The notes: generated by a model from the letters alone, not told the origin. DNA of 64,000 bases from Isoetes taiwanensis (GCA_021234155.1 JAJEKV010000343.1:233012-297011), one strand, 5' to 3'. Shown: positions 44,700-55,857, numbered from the stretch's first letter. Made by a program: numbers and translations.

Positions 44700-45062
44700 T
44701 CCCTCGTTTTAGGATGGGCATCCCATTGCCGGAGTCCATTGTCATGGGGACATCTAATATAAAACGATTCCTATATATAGCAATTAAAGGGCATGGGGAT
44801 GAATTATACCACGTTGAATGTGGTTGGATCCAAGGATCCTCGGAGGTTCTTTTCGACACCTTAGTCAGCATGGCGCTTTTCTCCCTAAGTCTCTTCTCAA
44901 TAAACTAGAATTAATGGAGACAAACTATCCATCGGTTGATATTCTACTACCTTGATAAAGTACATGGGTTGTGGCTCTCTTGGCCCCTGTAGGAATTTTC
45001 AAGGTGGAGACTAAAATGGTGGATGGTAGAATTGAAGTGGAGATATTTAGTGGTACCACGAT
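44700..45062 (+). pseudogene. Unit gene d, copy 3: frame broken
   Basis: The first half matches copies 1 and 2. Changes such as AGCTGTCGAG to AGTCAGCATG (about 44865) and the loss of CAGGCG at about 44935 break the frame. These fall in CAG/CTG-containing words and may be artefacts. Unit 4 ends before this gene. Confidence 0.5.
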
Positions 45063-46947
45063 ACTCTATTTAGTCATTGATCAAGTTTGGATAACCGACT
45101 GTACCTTTGTTTGCTTTAATACTATAAGATTATAAGATTACCATATAAATACTGTTGGGGTGTCAATGGAGCTCGCTATATGTGTTTTTTAAACTATTCA
45201 ATTTGGTGTTTGTCTTTGCGTTGTATTAAATAGTGAAATTGGTTGGAAAAAGGAGGGGGCTATTGCCGAGTATCGATGTGTGTTTTGGCTGACTTTAACC
45301 GGGCGTTTGTCACTTGCATTGTAGTATATGGCGAAATTATTTGCATAAGTCTTCATCGGCTGCAATTTCTTTTGTTTCCAACAAATTCTTGAAGCCAGAA
45401 TCAACGATTTCAATATCAAATTCCTCGAATTTCGGCAAGAAGGAATATTCTCGGTGTGAATAGCTCTTCGTGAAAGAACTGATTAGAGATTAGAGAGTTC
45501 CACCGGTTCTAAAGGTGATCCTTGCAAAAACCACAAGCTAGCCTCGAGTTATGCTTGATAATTGTAAAGATTCTGATCCATCCATCCGTTTCGACGTCGG
45601 AAATCATGAGGAATGCAAGCCCCTACAAGGCTAGCATGATTGATCCACAAATTCGGCTCCAAACCTTTAGGAAATCAGCAAAATTCACCAAGAATTGAGT
45701 TTGTATCGAATAGGACAAATAAATCAAGAAAAAAGGCGCACATTGCTGGCGTGTCCCACCTCTTAGACTTTTCGCCATGACTTCATTTAGGATTCCCCGA
45801 ATCGGGATTTTGTCGACGCACTCTCTCAAGAGAAGTCTCGAGGCCATGTCCGCCCATGATGGGGGAACTCGGTGTCTTGCCCATTGACATGCATATCGAT
45901 GGGATAGGTCAAGGGATGCAAGGGCTGCGTCGATTCCTCTATCAATGGGGCGGCCATGGCAACAGGAAGGATGGCCAAAGGATTGTAGAAGGCTCAACTA
46001 AATTGAAAGATGGCAATAAACATAAATGATGCCCGCCCTCGGTTAGCAGGGGGTGGGAGTTTTGGGGGTTTAATCCTCTTTGTGTGTGTGTGTGTGTGGG
46101 AGGGAGGAGGGAGGGAGGGAGGGGAGGGAGGGGTTCGATTCGACTATTGCCGGAATTCTTTTGGGATGCATGTGGATTGAAGAAAGGAGGACACTCAAAG
46201 AGAAGTTTGGGACTGGTTGTGGGCCTTCACTTTGGGAGCCAAATGGTGTTGTATGTTATTTGGCAACCGGACACTCGACTTGAAGAAGACTTTTCCTGGA
46301 AAAGTCAAAGTTCTAGGTCAAATGGACAGACTTTCAGTCTATGGTCAAAGTCAAGGGAAACCAGAAGGGGACATTTTATTGTGACTTGCCATACTAATAA
46401 TTGTGAAGAGACATTTTCTACTTGCGAAATGGCATTTGCAATTCTAGAGACATTTTATTCGACTCATCATACCAATAATTGTGAAGAGACATTTTCTACT
46501 TGCCAAATGGCATTTGCAATTCTAGAGACATTTTATTGTGACACCATCTCAACATATATAATCACGATCCCCATTTTACGTTTTGATAGTATTATTTTTT
46601 CCCAAAGAAGAAATTTGGGGGCTTACACGCGGGAGGTCTTTCTAAAAGCGGATCAATTAAAAGGGAAGGCTAGGATCAATTAAAAGGGAAGGCTAGGACG
46701 AAATTGCATTTTTGGCCTAAATGATTGCCTTGATCTTATAATTAATAACCGTGAAACGATTATGAGGTAAATGGGGCTACAACCTTCTTCTACGGGTGGG
46801 ATGTGGTAGTGGTCGCTGATTGGATGCGATATGGGGAGCCTGTCTGCAGATCTTAGGGAAATATATGGATCCTTGATTGAATGATTGAATGATGGACAAC
46901 GTCTCTATAAAACCCAAAGAATGGAGATGGGCTCCTTGTTGTGTGCT

Positions 46948-47500
46948 ATGGCTTCAAAGAGTTTAAAATTCTATGAGACCATCTCTAATTCTCACGGATG
47001 ATCATCTTCCATTGCCTAAGAGGATGGGGATCGACATACCAGTGATGATTGATAGTTGGATTTTGCATGATGGTAAATGGGGATTCATGATGGCGGCGGT
47101 ATGGAGGTGGCTATATTTGCAAAAATGGGTGATGGGTCCGATAATTTCTGGCTCGATGCAAGGGATGGCTCGTGGTGATGGCTTGGATTTGCCTCTATTC
47201 GAGTTTGCTTTGCCTCGAGAATGAAGATTTCTTGAATTAGACTTTTTTTTTGCTTACCGGGAGATCTAGAAGAAAATACTCAAAGTTGGACCATCGCTTG
47301 AACTGACCAACACTCGGGTGGAAGAGGACCCCGAGCTTGATGTTCTCGCCATATATATTTGGGTTTGATAACACATTTATTTGCAAGAGCCGCCTTTGTT
47401 TTGTTACGGAGGGGAGGTCCATGAATTTGATTTGGGTAAGTCCCGCGCTTTAAGAACTCGCTTGGATGAAAGCTTTTTTGTGGTTTATGGAACAATGAAG
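46948..47500 (+). pseudogene. Unit gene b, copy 4: heavily altered
   Basis: The ATGGCTTCAAAGAG start is present, but many indels follow, mostly where unit 2 has CAG, CTG or CCTGG. No long frame remains. Whether the real gene is intact cannot be decided from this sequence. Confidence 0.5.
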
Positions 47501-48596
47501 GTTTGTGAACATTGCATGTTTGTGAATTTGCAATTACATGGCTCAATTGGAAGTTTAAACTCTTCTAGATACCTATTTGCAACCCCCTAAACATTGGCTT
47601 CGTTGCAGTGTGTTGTCGCTATTTGAGCTTGGACAATGCTTCTTGATCATGGTTTTCTATCTTGATGGGTGTTTTGCGAGTAGTAAAGGTGTTTTTGTAC
47701 ATTGATTTTTGTTGTTACTCTAAATATGGCTTATTAGTTGATAGGAGGGCAAAGATGCAGCATGGAATGAATCTCTAATAACCCTACCAGATAACTAAAA
47801 TGCGCTACTTGATGTACATTCTCAAGTAGCTTAAAAAATCTTTGAAAAATGCAACTTGGGTGTTTTGTTGATGTTATACCTCCGCCAATTAAGACAACAA
47901 ATTATTGAATCCTTAAGAACACATTGATCCCAAAAGGAGATGTTGATATAACTGTCTTACTTTTGTCGGAATTCAACGCCCCAAACGCATTAAGCTCTTC
48001 ACCCCACTTGGTATATTCAAGTCCATCATTACCTTTTCTTTTTTGCAAATTGCAACATGATAAGGTGTTATTGGTTCAAAATATTGTTGTCCCCTTTCGA
48101 ACGTGATGTGCGAGGTATACTCTAAAACCTTCTTAATTTCACTGCGGATCGAAGCCAATTGGGAACTATGCCTTTGCATATCCCTCGGAACCAATAGGAA
48201 TACACAATGAAACCTCTATTCTCGGGTCAATTTCTAATGCACAATATTGCAAATCCTAGGGGTTAAATTCATTTTCAACATATATTTTTCTTCTTTGTAT
48301 TTGTTTCATAGCAAAGTTGTGTAAGCTAACACCATTGGGCCATTGGCATGAATTGTAAATCTTCAGTGAATTGGGCTTAAAAATATTACAGCATCTAGGA
48401 AGTCATTTTATCAATCTTTTATGCTGGTTTATCTTCTCATTTTCCAGTTGTACAGTTCATGTTGTGCTCTCTCATCTCATTCATGTTGTGCTCTCTCATC
48501 TCATCATCATCTGCCTTTAATCGACTGTCAAAAATAAATTTTACAGGGACTTGGTTTATGAAAACATGTGCATGGACTTGAAACCCTTTTTAAAGA

Positions 48597-48770
48597 CTCT
48601 CGTACATGGACTTGAAAACCACAGGACTCTCGTACCCCTTAGGATCTGTCTCTTGCGAGCCCACAACAGCAGAGACGCCTCCTTCTGATTCCAATCCTAC
48701 CGGCACAGGCGGTTTCTCGGGCACAGGCTGCACAGGCTCCAAGTTCATAAACTCATCATTGGTTTATATT
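48597..48770 (-). CDS. Possible exon of an unknown minus-strand gene at the array edge
   Basis: The minus strand is open from about 48770 and reads DEFMNLEPVQPVPEKPPVPV, then an acidic, Ser/Gly-rich stretch up to the array border. The Pro-Val-rich composition and clean frame look like real coding sequence. It is cut at 48596, where the array begins, so the array may have disrupted it. No family is recognised. Confidence 0.35.
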
Positions 48771-48943
48771 TTGCACAAACAAAATTTTAAGTGAGAAATC
48801 TAGACCTCTAAGACTGCATCATTTGGTTTATATTTAACATGATTATCAAAGTTGTTTTCAATTCATTGCCCAAGTATGAATGCAAAGAAATGATCATACC
48901 ATTAGACATGGTTTGGGCATGAGCTTAGAAAATTTGTTACTAC

Positions 48944-49053
48944 ACAAATGCATTGGCTTTAGATTATGTCTGGAAACATATTAAGAATTTAGAACCTGAC
49001 AAATGCATTGACTTTAAATTATGTCTGGAATCATGTTAAGAATTTAGAACCTG
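48944..49053. repeat. 55-bp tandem duplication
   Basis: ACAAATGCATTGGCTTTAGA... (48944-48998) is repeated with five changes at 48999-49053. Confidence 0.85.
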
Positions 49054-49317
49054 ACTGCTTATATTCAGCATGTAAATCTAAAAATGCTTTTGTGATATTT
49101 ATTAGACCGCAGCACAAAAGCATAACTTTCGCCCATAGAAGGGTTTATAATTTAGCATAGATAAAATGCTTTGCGCCTTTTACAAAAGATGCGACAACAT
49201 TGTATTTCTGCTTTCAAACAGCAACTAAAACTCAGCTTGGGACATCTTGCAACGAAGAAAATGCTTCTGATTTTCTTTCCTTCTAAATCACGACTAGTAG
49301 CCACAATGCAAACCTAC

Positions 49318-49428
49318 AGATCTATGAAACTTATATTTAAGAAAGATCTATGAAACTTGTATTTTAGAAAGATCTACAGCTTTATGAAACTTGTATTTAA
49401 GATAGATCATGAAAGATCTATCGACTGC
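49318..49428. repeat. Three-copy ~27-33-bp tandem repeat
   Basis: AGATCTATGAAACTTATATT recurs with variation starting near 49318, 49345 and 49370. A partial AGATCATGAAAGATCTAT follows. Similarly TGATAAACCACAATA occurs twice near 49573 and 49597. Confidence 0.75.
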
Positions 49429-49984
49429 ACATGATCTGGTCTCAGTAATAAAGCAGTGGCAGTGGTGCCAATCTTACAGAATACAATAAGCAAGAAAAGA
49501 TAAACTAGGATAGTCTATAAACATTGTAAGCAGTTTACATTTAACAACAGATAAATCACAATCTGCACTCACTGATAAACCACAATATACTCACCGATAA
49601 ACCACAATATGCACTCTTTCTTAAAATCAGAGCTGTTTTGTCAAAAAAATAGCTGGAAAATAGAGTCAACCAAGCTTGCTATTGCTCCGTGACTCCGATT
49701 CTTGAGTCTCCAGAAGGAGTTTTCAAACTAATAACAAGTTATTTTAGCTGGATAAATCCTCCACATCTGACTCATTTTTAACCTCTAATTTCTCTAATCC
49801 CTCCTACATCCGCTTTTTTGTGTCATATTTGCATCTAATATCCGCCACTAATATCTCGTGCATCGTGAAATATTTGCAAAAAGAAACATGCTTCAATGGA
49901 GTAATGCTCCATGAACTAGTGCAAGGGAAAAAGAGATAGAAGCTTCTACCTCAGAAACCGCACGGTCCAAGATCTGAACTGGGT

Positions 49985-50036
49985 GTGTATCAATATCCAA
50001 GATCCGAACATGTGTATCAATATCCAAGATCCGAAC
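49985..50036. repeat. 27-bp tandem duplication
   Basis: GTGTATCAATATCCAAGATC, extended by CGAAC, occurs at 49985 and 50012. Confidence 0.85.
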
Positions 50037-50418
50037 TTCTAAATCGCGAGGAAAAATGGCTACAGAACTTGTGTGCTACCAGAAGAATTGGCTACAAGAA
50101 CCTGTATGCCGACCCATTCAAAACACATTCAAAACCTGTGGAAACCTATTCGATCTGTGCGAAATAGAGAATCCATTCGACCTGTGGAAACCGAAACAAC
50201 CTGCGTGTGAAAACCTATTCCACCTCTGAGAAAACTTTGACAAAGATGCTGGGCCGATTAAAACCCTAAAAAAAAAAAAAAAATCTTCTTCAAAGCTTCT
50301 TCAGACTAAGAAACAAACCTTCTGCATCACTAAGAAACTGATGCCGGACCAATAAAACACCTAAATCATTAGATTATCACAACCCTAAAGTTTTTCCATC
50401 ATACAGTTTTCCTAGCCT

Positions 50419-50874
50419 CGGTATAAATTTATACCGTCAAAAGCATCTGCCATGTTTTAGCCAGGCAAAAATCATGTTATATCCATGGAAGGTCAAGTTA
50501 TAACCATAAATAAAATTTTGTTTACAAGAAATTTCTTGTGTTATTGAATTTATAAGGAAATGTTTTTCAAGATAATGTATTGAATTTATAAGGAAATGTT
50601 TTTCAAGAGATCTCATGGTATAAATTTATACCGTGACTTCCTTTATAAAAAAATTCGGTATAAATTTATACTGCTCTCGGCATTTTCATGTGGGGAGACG
50701 GTATAAACTTATACCGCTTGAGCTCACTGGCGGTATAAATTTATACCACTCGAGTTCTTTCCCTGTGTACTGCTTGAGCTCACGTGGTAGAAATTTGAGC
50801 TCACGCGGTATAAATTTATACCGTTCGATAAATTCGTTGTATTGTTTGAACTCACCCGGTATAATTTTCTACCA
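50419..50874. repeat. Cluster of seven 18-bp palindromic motifs
   Basis: CGGTATAAATTTATACCG is perfect at 50419-50436 and 50806-50823. Near-perfect copies are at 50616-50633, 50656-50673, 50699-50716, 50731-50748 and 50857-50874, with a degenerate remnant near 50784. Five of them alternate with CTTGAGCTCAC/GAACTCAC-type spacers. A 36-bp tandem duplication (50543-50608) lies between the first and second motif. Reading frames through it encode repeats of GINLY on both strands, which is a consequence of the palindrome. Confidence 0.85.
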
Positions 50875-50924
50875 TCCAATAACGTGGGGAACATTAAAGC
50901 TTTCGAACTAACACTAAAAAACAC

Positions 50925-51880
50925 CTTTTATGAAACAACCATGTTGTATGATTACCTGGCCATGTTGTATGATTACATTTTGGAGCAACTCTAAGGCGAA
51001 GCTAACAAGTTGCATGTTGTGACTCAAACGATACTGAGGTTAGCATGCGGGTTGCGGTTTCATTGGTAGACAATGCTGAGGAACGTATACTCATTGGCAG
51101 AGGACACGAATAGCTCTAGTGACCATGGTCTCAACATGTCAGACGACAACATGCATTCTGAATTAGCCGCAGTGTAACTTTGTTCAAAATGAAAAATCTA
51201 CACATTTTTTACAATTTTGTTCAAAAATTTGTAGTGATTTCAAAAACTTTAAATGCAGTGCCTTTTTGTCGCTCTAATGCACTTGATGTTTTATTCAATG
51301 TCTATTTTTTTTTAGTCTCTGAAATTGCTACTATTTTTCATGCTAAACTACGGGGCTAAAAAGGGGTACCAAACAATTTTGCATGGAAGCTAAGTTGAAT
51401 TAGCCCCTCAAAAATAGTACCTAAAATATTCAAATTGTCACACTTGTCACAAATTTACTTGGAAAAGGGACCTTTTTGAGGGAATCTTTCAAAGATTCCT
51501 TTTAAAGTGCGTTTGGAGCAAATAAGTGCGTTTCATTTTAAACTTTGTTATGTCTCCTTCCGTAGTTAGATAATTATGCTATCGCTATTGACATGTTATA
51601 CAGCTGCTTATATTTATTTGGGAGACATGCTATCTACATAATCTCGTTACGTTAAATTTATCGTAAAACGTATGTGTGGGATGGGTTATGATTTGTGCCA
51701 TCGACCTCATAGTTTAAGAAAGAAAACATGCCATTGATGTGGAAATGTGAGTGCATAATGAACTATGCTAATGTCTTAAGACATGCATATATAACCTCAT
51801 TACACTAAATTCGTCATAAACTATATGTGTGGGATGAGTTATGATGACATTAAAAAAGTCATGCCATTGATGTGGATATA
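50925..51880. other. AT-rich non-coding DNA
   Basis: No gene is seen. TATGTGTGGGATGRGTTATGAT occurs twice (about 51670 and 51827), part of a diverged direct repeat of about 150 bp. Confidence 0.5.
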
Positions 51881-52054
51881 TGATAGTTGGTGCTAATGTT
51901 GTCCTTCCTTCGATTACAAACACAGATAATTAATCTCAATGCTTCTTCAAATTGTGTGACGGATCGCGCTTTGGAAAACATACAACATGTGAGTTATTCT
52001 TCTACGGTGACTTATGCACTGAGTTTGTGTACTAAATTTAGTGGATCAAGGAGT

Positions 52055-52300
52055 ATGGATGGTAACGCATTGAACCCAGCCGAAAGTCAAATAGGTACAA
52101 GAGGGTCGGGGCATTATGTAAATTTGCGAACATTGGCGAGAGAGCGTACTAGACAGCGCCTATTTCAATCGACAGGAGATACACGCCATGTTGTACCAGT
52201 GATAGATGATAGGGAGAGGCACCGACAGAGGGCAAGAGTACGATACACAAATCTAAGCGAGGGTGCTCGAGAACTAGAGCGTGAGCGAGCGAGACAATGA
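52055..52300 (+). pseudogene. Arg/Glu-rich N-terminal fragment, possibly Helitron-related
   Basis: From ATG 52055 the frame reads MDGNALNPAESQ, then a charged repeat region (RTLARERTRQRLF, DDRERHRQRARVRYTNLSE, ARELERERARQ), and stops at TGA 52298-52300. Beyond the stop the same frame continues into VVESENAPTPS. Arg/Glu-rich repeats of this kind precede helicase-like domains in plant Helitron proteins, but no helicase motif is present, so the link is weak. A LINE fragment begins about 140 bp downstream. Confidence 0.35.
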
Positions 52301-52436
52301 TCGACACAGCTTCGGACTAGGACGATAAACACACATATTGTTGGAATAGATGGAGTTGTAGAGAGTGAAAATGCTCCAACTCCAAGTGTGTCGTCGACTG
52401 GTGGGGGTGAGTTTCTGTTCCTTTATATAGGGTCGA

Positions 52437-53430
52437 AGTCTAGGGTCTGGTCATATCCCCAGCCATGTGGAATGAATTGGAGCAGGTACTTAAAGCCTTT
52501 TTGGCATGGCCGCTCGGCATGAAATCCATAGTTCCATATCAGATTCTTCTGCAGGAGACAGGTTTCTTGCCTCTTCAATAGGCTGCACTTGATAGTCATA
52601 TTATTTTCTTCCAGAAGGTGGCGAGTATGGGCAATGAACGTCTCCCCAACCTGGCTTATACTGTGACCATGGGCCCACAACACCTTAAGGCGAGTTGGAA
52701 GGAGAGGCGAGCACAGTGGTTCTCCAGATGGGGCATACAAGAGCACAAGTGCATTCAAATTGAAACTGAAGGGGACCACAATCAGATGAGATAATACCTA
52801 GATGCTTGCTTCCTCAACAAACTTTGGGATATTGGTGCTCTTGAACATGTTAAGACAACGCACTATAAGGTCCTGGTCAACCCCACGCTCGCATATTTCC
52901 TCAGCGTTACCTCCGTGCACATTTGCCACGGAAAAAGTGCAAATTGATAGCTTCCATTTGCATGGTGCACATCGCTTGCGAATTGAGACAGGCAGATGGG
53001 CTCTGGAGACATGGGAGGATAAATTGTGTCTGTGTTGCAAACAGGGTATGATTGAAGATGAAAGCCATACTCTGCAGTATTCTCTGACATTTAGTCACAT
53101 TCGTGCCAGCTATGATGACTTGATCCTGCCTAACCAGCAGCTGCATGCACTGTTGGATATAACGCTAGTGGGCTCGTTAGGATCTTATCTCCAGGACATC
53201 ATGGATGCTGGCACTCAGTTATGTCCTCAGACGATACACTGAGACACATCACAATGTACCATTGTCATACATCATTTTATAGTCTCTCAGCATACCTATT
53301 ACTGCCAAGTTTTTTCCTTCAAAAACCTTCAAGGGTGAGGATTTTTTAATGTTTTTTAATCCTAGCAGTAATACGCTTGTTGCGTCCCTTGTTTGGATCC
53401 TATAGGCCAATTGGTCTCCCTTTATATAAC
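52437..53430 (+). mobile_element. Second LINE 3' fragment, same family as 6860-8809
   Basis: The translation follows the C-terminal part of the LINE at 7764-8603. It shows MWNELEQVLKAFL, PYQILLQETGFLPLQ and MGPQHLKASWKER...WFSRWGI up to about 52795, then in a shifted frame HRLRIETGRW (about 52965) and CLCC...H (about 53030-53070). The last zinc-ligand Cys of the family finger is Ser here. Stops at 52579 and 52791 and a frameshift inactivate it. The 3' end has CTATAGGCCAATTGGTCTCC (53400-53419). Confidence 0.82.
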
Positions 53431-53439
53431 ATAAGGTTT

Positions 53440-55290
53440 TGAATAGAGAGCATTTCAAGGCGATTATCCCGTGGTTTCCTACTCGATTGCATCATTTGCT
53501 TCCTTTTTAGTTTGCAGATACACACTGCTTAGATAGGAACTAATTTGAGCTTGTAATTGTCTGTAATGGCATCTACCTGAACATCATACTATGCCAAATT
53601 AATTTTCACGTTTATGTTCATCAATTTCGATTTTGAATAATATAATTGTCAATTACTTCCATTAAGCTATCTGTTTAAATCTCATGCGTCATGGAAACAT
53701 GAAGCAGTGGTGCAGGTCCAAATTTTGTCTTGTCGAATTTATTTGCTACACGTAATTCCAACTAGCAAGTGAGTTGAAAAGGAATAGGGGTTGAGAAGGA
53801 GAAACGTTCGTGGCAGCCTTGGCCGTTGCGATAAATTTCTTGTACCTTTGTTGTTCAGCAACTTGGCGACTTGCAGATATGCCCTTCCCACTTGTTTGCA
53901 TTTAAGTTATATGTACGGAGCTAGAAATTTACTTTGGAGCTGTGATGTTTACTCTAATTTACAGGTGTGTATCCATTGATTTCAGATATAAAGGATATGG
54001 GAAAATGTAAAAATATGCTCCAGCGGAGCTCTGGCATGGTTTTACACCTTGCCGACACTTCTAAGTCTACCAGAACTACTGGCCTAAGCTATGAAATTCG
54101 TTAAGCCTGGAAATAAAAATGTTGTAAAAATGTTTTTTACAAAAATAAGGAAAAACGAGAGAAAAAACATCATTGTTTTCTGGCATTCTATTTTTTCTTT
54201 TCCAGGCAGCCAAAAACTATTTCCAGCAAAAACCTAACTGCGTTCTTGAAGATTCTATTGTTCTTGGACAAGAAGAATAAGATGATCCTACTATGATTTT
54301 GGACGATATAGCTTAGATGCATGTTCAACTGGTTGCTTGATGTTTCTGATATTTCCCAGTTGGTTGAAGTCTTTGTTAGCATGTTTAGATGTAGGTTGAT
54401 CTGGTTTTGTAAGAGGCTATTAGGCTAGCTATAATTTCCCTTTATTAGAGCATGTTTTTCTGGCCATCAATGTAATTTCATGCTTGAATGTCACTTCCTT
54501 AATCTACTTTCTCTACTTTCTGCATCCCTTTATGATCCGGTAGCGTATTTTTTTCGTTTTTCAACTGCTCATAAAAATTACTTGTTTTTTTTTTTTATGT
54601 ATTTTCGAAGCTCTAAAAAAAACTGCGCAAATGTTTTTCGTCGCTTAGCTACTGGCAATCTCACAAATAGGCTTACCTGAGCTTTTGCTAGCAGATCATA
54701 TGCACATTGACAAAAAAAAATTCCTTGGATTTCCCCCTTTAGAAGTATTTTTGAATGTCGGTCTGAAGATCTCTGGTTAGATATCTCATTTTGGAAGTAT
54801 GAACGACTATCAATATCCTGCAAGGAGTTGAAGATGAAAAACATATGTCATTTCTTGTTTTTATCAGGTATTGATTTCTCTTATTTTCCGTTTGTCCAAA
54901 TCTATTTGCATTGACCCATTTATTTCAGAGAGAAGAAAAGTCTTATGTTAGAGCAGATATCCACCTAATATAGCAAAGACTGAAGTTAAATTCATCATTG
55001 AGGTAAATTCTATTATCCTTGCTCCAAGTCTTTTTATCCAATTCTTTGCAAATTAGTAAAGTATGGCGATCTAGGCCTCCATTGCTTGTATTAGATTAAA
55101 GATCTTTGCACAATTCATTTATTATAGCTTCCCAGATATTGTTATCATCAACCTTTTGGCTCGTTCATTATTTTCTAATTCCTGTTCGAGCTGTGTTGTT
55201 TCTCTTTTAACTAAGTTTTACCTAAATAATATTCTGGGCACTAGAATAACTTGTTACTGCCACTTTCTTATAGTTCAATTGTTGGACGAG
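53440..55290. other. AT-rich intergenic DNA
   Basis: I see no supported gene in this 1.85 kb; open frames are short and have no domain features. There is a poly-T run at about 54587 and many A/T homopolymers. Confidence 0.55.
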
Positions 55291-55299
55291 ATTTATTTG

Positions 55300-55434
55300 T
55301 TTTTCAGTTTTGAAAAATGGCATGTTGTTTTCTTACCGTGTCGAGGTCATAAGTTTGTTGTGCTCCTTCTGGGTCCCATAGGCCAATTGGTCTCAATGGA
55401 CGATAAAAATCTTTCTTTCTTTCTTTCTAGTTCC
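55300..55434 (+). mobile_element. Third LINE 3' terminus with (TTTC)n tail
   Basis: CCATAGGCCAATTGGTCTCA (55378-55397) followed by ATGGACGATAAAAATC and a run of TTTC repeats (to 55428) matches the 3' end of the LINE at 8755-8811. Upstream about 80 bp are weakly similar (TTTTGAAAAAT...). The copy is therefore truncated to its last 100-odd bases. Confidence 0.65.
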
Positions 55435-55676
55435 TTTTTTATGGATCTCCATCAAGAGTTCATATTATATTATATTGCTAGACCATGGGGTATGGTTGAT
55501 CCGAGGATCAATTCCTTGGCCCCGAAGTGTAGAATCTAATGTCTCTGTTGTATATATGTCAGATTATGAATGAAAAATTATTAATGATTAAAAGTACTAC
55601 ATGTGAAAACCACCAAGGCTATGAATTGGAAAGTCTTAATGATTAAACTACTACATGTAAAAACCACTGCATGTAA

Positions 55677-55857
55677 AGCTATAATGCAATGAGGTGTTAA
55701 TAAACTAACTTGTAATGCTTCGAACAACAAAACACTAGTGATTACAAATAGGAAAGTATTTATGATCTATTAAATAAAACACTACATATAAAGCTATAAT
55801 AAATTGAGATGTTAACAAACTAGTTTGAAATGTTTTGGACAAAACACTAGTAATTTA
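55677..55857. repeat. ~65-bp diverged direct repeat
   Basis: GCTATAATGCAATGAGGTGT...AAACACTAGTGATTA (55677-55744) and GCTATAATAAATTGAGATGT...AAACACTAGTAATTTA (55791-55857) are clear but diverged copies. Confidence 0.7.

Larger units (their letters stand above)
26226..48596. repeat. Tandem array of 3.5 units of ~6.4 kb
   Basis: Unit starts, taken at the block GCTGCAATTTC, are 26226, 32594, 39004 and 45359, giving lengths 6368, 6410, 6355 and a partial 3238. Unit 4 ends at 48596 inside CCTTTTTAAAGA. Order and orientation of all internal features are the same in each unit, so this is a direct head-to-tail array. The junctions inside the array (TCATCG/GCTGC) differ from the left flank (CCAGAA/GCTGC), which marks the original recombination point. 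In places (for example 31836-32294 versus 38249-38707) the copies encode identical protein, so the array is young. Confidence 0.95.

Noticed and set aside
50633-50911. Repetitive GINLY-containing reading frame
   Set aside because: The repeat is palindromic and gives the same peptide on both strands, so it is a by-product of the DNA motif and not a protein repeat.
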